A stretch of DNA of 64,000 nucleotides from Alteriqipengyuania flavescens (GTDB taxonomy: Bacteria; Pseudomonadota; Alphaproteobacteria; Sphingomonadales; Sphingomonadaceae), in NCBI RefSeq assembly GCF_030406725.1, contig NZ_CP129107.1:1364001-1428000 (forward strand), in the 5' to 3' direction. This document shows positions 59,371-64,000 of the stretch, piece after piece; position 1 is the stretch's first letter; each line of letters starts with the position of its first letter. The notes under the pieces are model-generated. The model saw only the letters and a list, made by a program, of their open reading frames with translations. It made no database searches and was not told where the DNA came from. The translations under genes were made by a program, and so were the position numbers.

Positions 59371-60632
59371 AAGAGGGTCCTTTCGAGGTCTTTGAGCGCG
59401 CGTGCGGCGCGCAATATGTCGGCGGGCTTGTCCGATCCGCGCAGGGCGGCGGCGGGGCCGGTGAAGGCGGCGTCGCCCCTGCCGCGGCGCAGCAGCCGCA
59501 GGTCGATTTCGTGTTCCAGTTCGCGGTCCGCACCGCGCCGGGCGATGCCGAGCCGGCGGGCGATCTTGCGCCGCATCAGCGCGGCATAGGGCGCGTCCAG
59601 CAGGTGGAAGCGGCGGGTCCGCTCCACCAGCGCGGCGCTGTTGGCGACCAGCTGGCTCTTGCCGAAAGCGATCTCGCGATCCTCCGCAAGCGCCGGGCCG
59701 AACCGCGCCATGCCGCGCCAGGCGAGCGCGATGGCGGCGAGCAGCAGGCACAACGTCGCGGCGAGGAACGGCGGCCTGAAGGCGAGCGAGAGCACGTTGC
59801 TTTCCGCCGCCAGCCCGTTGAGCGTGATGTCGAAAACGACGCGCCGCCCCTCCGTTTCGCTCGCCATGACGTCCAGCAGCTTCATCGCCAGCTGCGCTTC
59901 GGCGGGATCGGCAAAGCCCCAGTTGTTGACGAGGTCGGGCTCGCTGATCACCATCAGCGGCCATTCGTCGGGGTCATCGTCGTAGGCCGCGCCGTCCAGC
60001 GCGCCGCTTTCGAACAGGTCGAAAGGCGCGCTGCCGTCGTCGAGGATGGCGACCAGCCGCCGCCCCTCGCCATCGCGCACGAGCGAGCGCCACTGGCCGC
60101 CGCGCATCGAAATGACCTCGCCATCGCGCGGGAAATCGCCCTGCAGGCCGAACCCCCGCCAGCCGCGGCGCGGTTCCTCGCTCTCGACCAGTTCCAGCCC
60201 GTCGAAAGCATCGACATCGGCGATCCAGGTCGGCGCGGCGGGAACGTATGGGCGGATCCAGCCGGGCTTCTCGCCTGCCGGCATGCCGACCCATTTGGGC
60301 AGGATGACGATGGTCGGCCCGTCGCGCCGGCGCCGGTCGATGAGGTCGTCCAGCTCCTCGCCATCGGCGTTGAGCGGCGGGGTCAGCACGGTAAGCGCCG
60401 CCTGGCCGAGCGCTTCGCGACTCCGGGCGAGCGTGACGCCGTAGCCCTGCCGTTCGGCCAGCTTGCGCATCGCGCGATAGCCGTCCAGCCCCGCGCTCGC
60501 CGCATGATTGCCGCCGCGGCCGGAAACGTTGCCGCCTTCGCCCGAACCGAGCAGGTACAGCAGGCCGAGGAAGCTGGCGAAGCCGATCAGGATGACCCCC
60601 AGCATGGCCCTGGTGTTGCCCTGCGCGCTCAT
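59367..60632 (-). CDS. DUF4350-domain membrane protein
   Basis: 421 residues. An N-terminal transmembrane helix ([20 protein letters not shown]), a periplasmic DUF4350 domain with [20 protein letters not shown] and [19 protein letters not shown], then another helix ([20 protein letters not shown]) and a cytoplasmic helical region ending DLERTLL. It resembles GATase-like sensor domains but the function is unknown. Overlaps DUF4129 and MoxR genes by 4 bases each. Confidence 0.85.
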
Positions 60633-61327
60633 ACGGCCCCCCGTTCGAAGCGCTGCAGGGCGAAGTCGGAATAGGCGGCGCGGGCGACGGTCCAGTCCTG
60701 CGCGTCGAGCGAGCGCAGCGCAAACAGGCTGCGCTCCACTCGCTCGGCAATCGCGGAAAAGGCGCGGCGGGCGGCGTCCGTCAGGCCGGGCAGGCGGGTG
60801 ATCTCGCGCGCGGTGCTGGACGGATCGAGCCATTCGGGCCGCGCGGCGGCGATATGGCCCACGCTGCGTTGCAAGAGCAGGTGCACCGCCTCGTCGTAGC
60901 GGCCTTCGCCAGCGAGCCGGTCGGCATCTTCCAGCAGGGCGAGCGCCTGCGCGCGGTCTGGCGTCCATTCGGGCGCTTCCTCGTCCTCGCGCGCGGCGCG
61001 CGGCGCGCGAAGTTCGAACATGCGCACGATGACGAAGACGAGCGCTGCCACCGCCGCCGCGATCAGCACCCACTTCATAACCGGCCAGCTCGCCCCGAAG
61101 AAGTCGGCGACCGAAGCGACTATCCGGCCGAGGAATTCCTGCAGCTGCAATAGCCACTCGGGCGGCGGGTCGGGCGGCTCGACCGCGACGGGGGCGTACT
61201 GGATCGCCTCGTCGGCGCGCACCGCCTCGTAGTCGCGCATGAATGCGCTACCGGCCTCGCCTGCCGCCTGCTGCCCCCGACCCGTCGTCACCAGGGAAGT
61301 GGTGACAGCTATCGCCGCTATTCTCAA
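60629..61327 (-). CDS. DUF4129-domain membrane protein
   Basis: 232 residues. A signal-like N-terminus (MRIAAIAVTTSLVTTGRGQQ), a periplasmic Pro-rich stretch, one transmembrane helix (MKWVLIAAAVAALVFVIVRM) and a cytoplasmic DUF4129 helical domain (EGRYDEAVHLLLQRSVGHIA, LDPSSTAREITR). The start is a TTG at 61327; ATG 61240 would lose the signal segment. In other organisms DUF4129 pairs with transglutaminase-like or DUF58 proteins. It follows pheA by 21 bases. Confidence 0.82.
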   Translation of the reverse strand: MRIAAIAVTTSLVTTGRGQQAAGEAGSAFMRDYEAVRADEAIQYAPVAVEPPDPPPEWLLQLQEFLGRIVASVADFFGASWPVMKWVLIAAAVAALVFVIVRMFELRAPRAAREDEEAPEWTPDRAQALALLEDADRLAGEGRYDEAVHLLLQRSVGHIAAARPEWLDPSSTAREITRLPGLTDAARRAFSAIAERVERSLFALRSLDAQDWTVARAAYSDFALQRFERGAV

Positions 61328-61348
61328 GCGCCGACGGGGCCGCCGGGC

Positions 61349-62242
61349 CTAGCCGCGTTCGCGCGCGATCGGATAGGTGCCGAGGATGCGCAATTCGCGG
61401 CAATGGAAAGCGAGTTCTTCCATCGCGCGGTCGACCGCCGGATCGCCCGGGCCGCCGATGATGTCGGCATAGAATCTGGAGGCGGAAAAGCTCGCCCCCT
61501 GCTGGTAGCTTTCCAGCTTCGTCATGTTGACGCCGTTGGTCGCAAACCCGCCCAGCGCCTTGTAGAGCGCGGCCGGCACGTTCTTCACCGTGAAGATGAA
61601 GGTGGTCATCACGTCGCGTTCCTCGATTGCGGCGGGATCGCGCGGTTCGCGCGCCAGGACGACGAAGCGGGTGGTGTTGTCGCGCGCATCCTCGACATGC
61701 TCCTCGATCACCTTGAGGCCGTAGAGCTCGGCGGTCATCGCGGGGGCCAGCGCGGCGATGTCGGGATCGCCGCGCTCGGCCACATAGGCCGCGGCCCCGG
61801 CGGTATCGGCATGGCTCAGTCCGGTGATGCCCTTCGCGCGAAGGTATGCGCGCGACTGGCCGATGGCCTGCGGGTGGCTGTAGGCGATCTTGAACGGGCC
61901 GTCCGACATCGCCACCAGCGCGTGGCTGATCGCCATGAAATGCTCGTCCACGATGGCAAGGCCGCTTTCGGGCAGCAGGAAATGGATGTCGGCGACGCGG
62001 CCGTTGTGGCTGTTCTCTATCGGGATCATCGCCGCGCCGGCGCGCCCGTCCTTCACCGCTTCCAGCGCATCGGCAAAGCCCGGGCAGGGCAGGGCGAGCG
62101 CGTCTGGCGCATATTCCATGATCGCGCGATGCGAATTGGCGCCGGGCGCGCCCTGGAAGGCGATCGCGGCGGCGGGATCGCTGCGCGCGGCATCGCGCAT
62201 CCGTTCGACCATGGCGGCGGCGGGGGCGGGGAAAGCGTCCAT
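61349..62242 (-). CDS. pheA: Prephenate dehydratase
   Basis: 297 residues, monofunctional (no chorismate mutase domain). The catalytic domain has AFQGAPGANSHRAI, MIPIENSHNGRVADIH and DNTTRFVVLAR (the essential TTRF). The ACT domain near the C-terminus has GVNMTKLESYQQGASFSASR, a variant of the ESRP phenylalanine-binding site. It makes phenylpyruvate from prephenate. It heads an operon with the envelope-related MoxR genes, an unrelated function. Divergent from the cytochrome c gene. Confidence 0.93.
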   Translation of the reverse strand: MDAFPAPAAAMVERMRDAARSDPAAAIAFQGAPGANSHRAIMEYAPDALALPCPGFADALEAVKDGRAGAAMIPIENSHNGRVADIHFLLPESGLAIVDEHFMAISHALVAMSDGPFKIAYSHPQAIGQSRAYLRAKGITGLSHADTAGAAAYVAERGDPDIAALAPAMTAELYGLKVIEEHVEDARDNTTRFVVLAREPRDPAAIEERDVMTTFIFTVKNVPAALYKALGGFATNGVNMTKLESYQQGASFSASRFYADIIGGPGDPAVDRAMEELAFHCRELRILGTYPIARERG

Positions 62243-62384
62243 TCCCGCGGCTTAGGAGCATGCGCGGGGCCGGACAAGCGCGCAGCGAAAACCGCTGCGC
62301 ATGGCCGGATACCCCCCTTGCGAAGCGCACCCCATCGCTCTAAGTCGCGCGCAACCGAAATTCTCTCCGAGCATTGGGATTCTC

Positions 62385-63059
62385 ATGGACGACCGTTTCA
62401 ACACTATCGCCGGCTGGACCCTGTTCGCAGGTGTCGTGGCCATGGGCACCGCCTATATCAGCCAGAAGATCTACCATGGCGACGAGGCCGAGATGCCGGA
62501 GAAGCCCGGCTTCTTCGTCGAAGGTGCGGAAGGCGGCGAAGGCGGTAGCGAAATGTCGGTCGCTGAAGCGCTCAACCTGGAAGGCGTAAGCGCCAGCGCC
62601 GGTGAAGCGCTGTTTTCGAAATGCAGCGCCTGCCACTCCATCGCGCAAGGCGGCCCGAACGGTATCGGTCCGAACCTGTGGGGCGTGATGGGCCAGCCCA
62701 TCGGCAAGCATGTCGCCGGCTTCGCCTACTCCAGCGCGCTCGCCGGAAAGGGCGGCGTCTGGGACTGGGAAAACATGGACGCCTGGCTCAAGAGCCCGCG
62801 CGCCTTTGCCAACGGCACGAAGATGAGCTTCGCCGGCCTTTCCAGCATCGAAGACCGTGCATCGATCTCGCTGTACCTCAATTCCATGGGCTCCAGCCTG
62901 GCGGTGCCTGAATTCGTCCCCGAAGCGGACGATGCGGCAGAAGGTGAAGAAGGCGCCGAAGGTGTCGAGGCGGCGGAGGATACCGGGATCGCTGAGGGGG
63001 TTGCGGGCGACGAGATCGCCGACGATGCCGAGCAGGAAGTCGAAAACGACGCCACCTGA
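62385..63059 (+). CDS. Membrane-anchored class I cytochrome c
   Basis: 224 residues. An uncleaved N-terminal anchor (TIAGWTLFAGVVAMGTAYIS), an acidic linker, then a cytochrome c domain with heme motif CSACH (Cys80, Cys83, His84), GPNLWGVMGQPIGKHVAGFA and the probable axial Met147 (GTKMSFAGL). The last 45 residues are strongly acidic (EGEEGAEGVEAAED). This matches CycM-type cytochromes of alphaproteobacteria that pass electrons from the bc1 complex to cytochrome oxidase. ATG 62385 was chosen because it starts the anchor. Confidence 0.92.
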   Translation: MDDRFNTIAGWTLFAGVVAMGTAYISQKIYHGDEAEMPEKPGFFVEGAEGGEGGSEMSVAEALNLEGVSASAGEALFSKCSACHSIAQGGPNGIGPNLWGVMGQPIGKHVAGFAYSSALAGKGGVWDWENMDAWLKSPRAFANGTKMSFAGLSSIEDRASISLYLNSMGSSLAVPEFVPEADDAAEGEEGAEGVEAAEDTGIAEGVAGDEIADDAEQEVENDAT

Positions 63060-63102
63060 AGGCTCGGCTGATTGAGCGGGCTAATAACGGCGCGGGACCG
63101 CG

Positions 63103-63768
63103 TCAGTCGCGGCCCTTGAACCCTTTCGCCACCACGTACCACTCGGACGAGCCTTTGCGGCTGGCCGGCGGCTTTGCGTGTTTCACGCTGGTAAAATTGG
63201 CCTTGAGCAGCTTCAGCAGGTCGTTATCGGTGCCGCCTGCAAGGACCTTGGCCACGAAGGTTCCGCCCGGCTCCAGCGTCTGAACCGCGAAATCGACCGC
63301 CGTCTCGACCAGGCCCATGGTGCGCAAGTGGTCCGTCTGCTTGTGGCCCACCGTGTTGGCCGCCATGTCGGACAGGACGAGGTCCGGCGGCCCATCGAGC
63401 GCATCGGTCAGCGCATCGGGCGCGGCATCGTCCATGAAATCCATCTGGAGGATCGTCACGCCCTCGATGGGCTCGACTTCGAGGAGGTCGATGCCGACGA
63501 TGCCCGCCTTGGGCCGCTTCTTGCGCACCACCTGCGCCCAGCCGCCCGGCGCGATGCCGAGGTCGACCACGCGGCTGGCGTTCTGCAGCAGCCCGAATTT
63601 TTCGTCGAGCTCGATCAGCTTGTAGGCCGCGCGGCTGCGATAGCCGTCGGCCTTGGCCTGCTTCACGTAGGGGTCGTTGAGCTGGCGTTCCAGCCAGCGG
63701 ATCTGGCTGGCCGTGCGCCCGCGCCCGGTCTTGATCCGCTTGTCCGCATCCTTGCCGCTGCGCGCCAT
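63103..63768 (-). CDS. rlmE: 23S rRNA 2'-O-ribose methyltransferase RlmE
   Basis: 221 residues. The catalytic tetrad is Lys50 (RAAYKL), Asp134 (SDMA), Lys174 (FVAKVL) and Glu209 (SSEWYVVA). The SAM motif is VVDLGIAPGGWAQVV. It methylates U2552 (E. coli numbering) in the A-loop during 50S maturation. The N-terminus is Lys/Arg-rich. Its ATG overlaps the stop of the Ppx/GppA gene by one base, indicating a shared transcript. Confidence 0.95.
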   Translation of the reverse strand: MARSGKDADKRIKTGRGRTASQIRWLERQLNDPYVKQAKADGYRSRAAYKLIELDEKFGLLQNASRVVDLGIAPGGWAQVVRKKRPKAGIVGIDLLEVEPIEGVTILQMDFMDDAAPDALTDALDGPPDLVLSDMAANTVGHKQTDHLRTMGLVETAVDFAVQTLEPGGTFVAKVLAGGTDNDLLKLLKANFTSVKHAKPPASRKGSSEWYVVAKGFKGRD

Positions 63769-64000
63769 CAGAAGCCCCGCTGCCGGGCGGCGAGCAGTTC
63801 GGCGCGGGCGACATCGCCTTCGTGGTCGGCGGCCATCAGGCTACGCAGGATGCCTTCGCGGATGCCGCGGTCGGCCACGCCCAGCCGGCTGGCGGGCCAC
63901 AGGTCGAGGATGGTTTCCAGGATCGCGCAGCCGGCCACCACCAGTTCCGCCCGGTCGTGGCCGATGCAGGGCAAGAGCTCGCGCTCGCTGCGCTTCATCG
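63768..64000 (-). CDS. Ppx/GppA phosphatase family protein, C-terminal part
   Basis: The gene enters from beyond base 64000; the last 76 codons are visible. KRSERELLPCIGHDRAELVV, then GCAILETI and LGVADRGIREGILRSLMAA, are the conserved C-terminal part of the exopolyphosphatase / guanosine pentaphosphatase fold. It hydrolyses polyphosphate or pppGpp in the stringent response; which one cannot be decided from this fragment. The stop overlaps the rlmE start (TGATG). Confidence 0.88.
   Translation of the reverse strand, partial: MKRSERELLPCIGHDRAELVVAGCAILETILDLWPASRLGVADRGIREGILRSLMAADHEGDVARAELLAARQRGF

Overview
The window is GC-rich chromosomal DNA from an alphaproteobacterium. It most resembles Sphingomonadales, probably the Erythrobacteraceae. 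The evidence is gene content and order (rpmH-rnpA-yidD-yidC-yihA; dnaA, rpsT, mutM, ubiE-ubiB and coaBC-dut close together; secB-murJ-trpS; a CC_3452-family protein; a Tim44/TimA-family protein) and protein styles typical of that group. Genus level is inference. No tRNA, rRNA, CRISPR array, prophage or insertion sequence was recognised. Nearly all of the sequence is compact housekeeping DNA.

Layout. 1-2,500: end of galE, rpmJ, a HAD hydrolase, and a divergent pair (secreted CC_3452 protein / HxlR regulator) with a palindromic operator candidate between them. 2,475-5,360: mgtC-like and yifB/comM on the minus strand, diverging from a periplasmic ClpP-fold protein. 5,490-13,165: a long plus-strand run of ribosome and membrane-insertion genes (rpmH, rnpA, yidD, yidC, yihA), then a GST, an S1/P1 nuclease, dapE, a dicarboxylate symporter and a small membrane protein. 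13,174-16,144: lipoprotein, nth and dapB diverging from a sirtuin and a Gfa-like protein. 16,141-25,916: moeB-like, dnaA, rpsT, maiA and mutM on minus; ubiE, ubiB, coaBC and dut on plus. 26,360-30,448: DUF4136 lipoprotein and the secB-murJ-trpS operon. 30,722-33,161: TimA, mltA, Smr. 33,217-37,677: a NERD-domain protein of lower GC, aroC, then ruvA and ruvB separated by a small GIY-YIG gene bounded by hairpin repeats. 37,908-39,374: a Ser/Thr/Gly-repeat secreted protein with a PEP-CTERM-like tail. 39,499-47,946: rhodanese lipoprotein, acnA, a DMT exporter, two different L,D-transpeptidases, a lipoprotein, a retropepsin-like protease, a thioredoxin-like protein and the scar of a deleted FAD oxidoreductase. 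47,980-54,676: HDAC-like deacetylase, ispG, zntB, SDR, a mechanosensitive channel and an isoaspartyl peptidase. 54,681-62,242: a tightly overlapping minus-strand operon pheA-DUF4129-DUF4350-MoxR-DUF58-SpoIIM-RDD-GNAT. 62,385-64,000: a membrane-anchored cytochrome c, rlmE and the end of a Ppx/GppA gene.

The genes cover translation and protein export or insertion, DNA replication and repair (dnaA, nth, mutM, ruvAB, yifB), ubiquinone synthesis, coenzyme A, lysine/diaminopimelate and aromatic amino-acid synthesis, and cell-envelope maintenance (murJ, mltA, L,D-transpeptidases, the MoxR operon).

The feature most likely to be biologically new is the ~0.4-kb unit between ruvA and ruvB. It is an antisense GIY-YIG nuclease gene whose stop codon lies inside one palindromic repeat and whose longest reading frame begins inside an inverted copy. 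The two hairpins differ by a compensatory base-pair change. Other points of interest are a CoaBC with a ~165-residue acidic linker, the low-complexity PEP-CTERM-like protein, two genes that seem to lack a canonical start codon, and an oxidoreductase deletion scar overlapping a thioredoxin-like gene.
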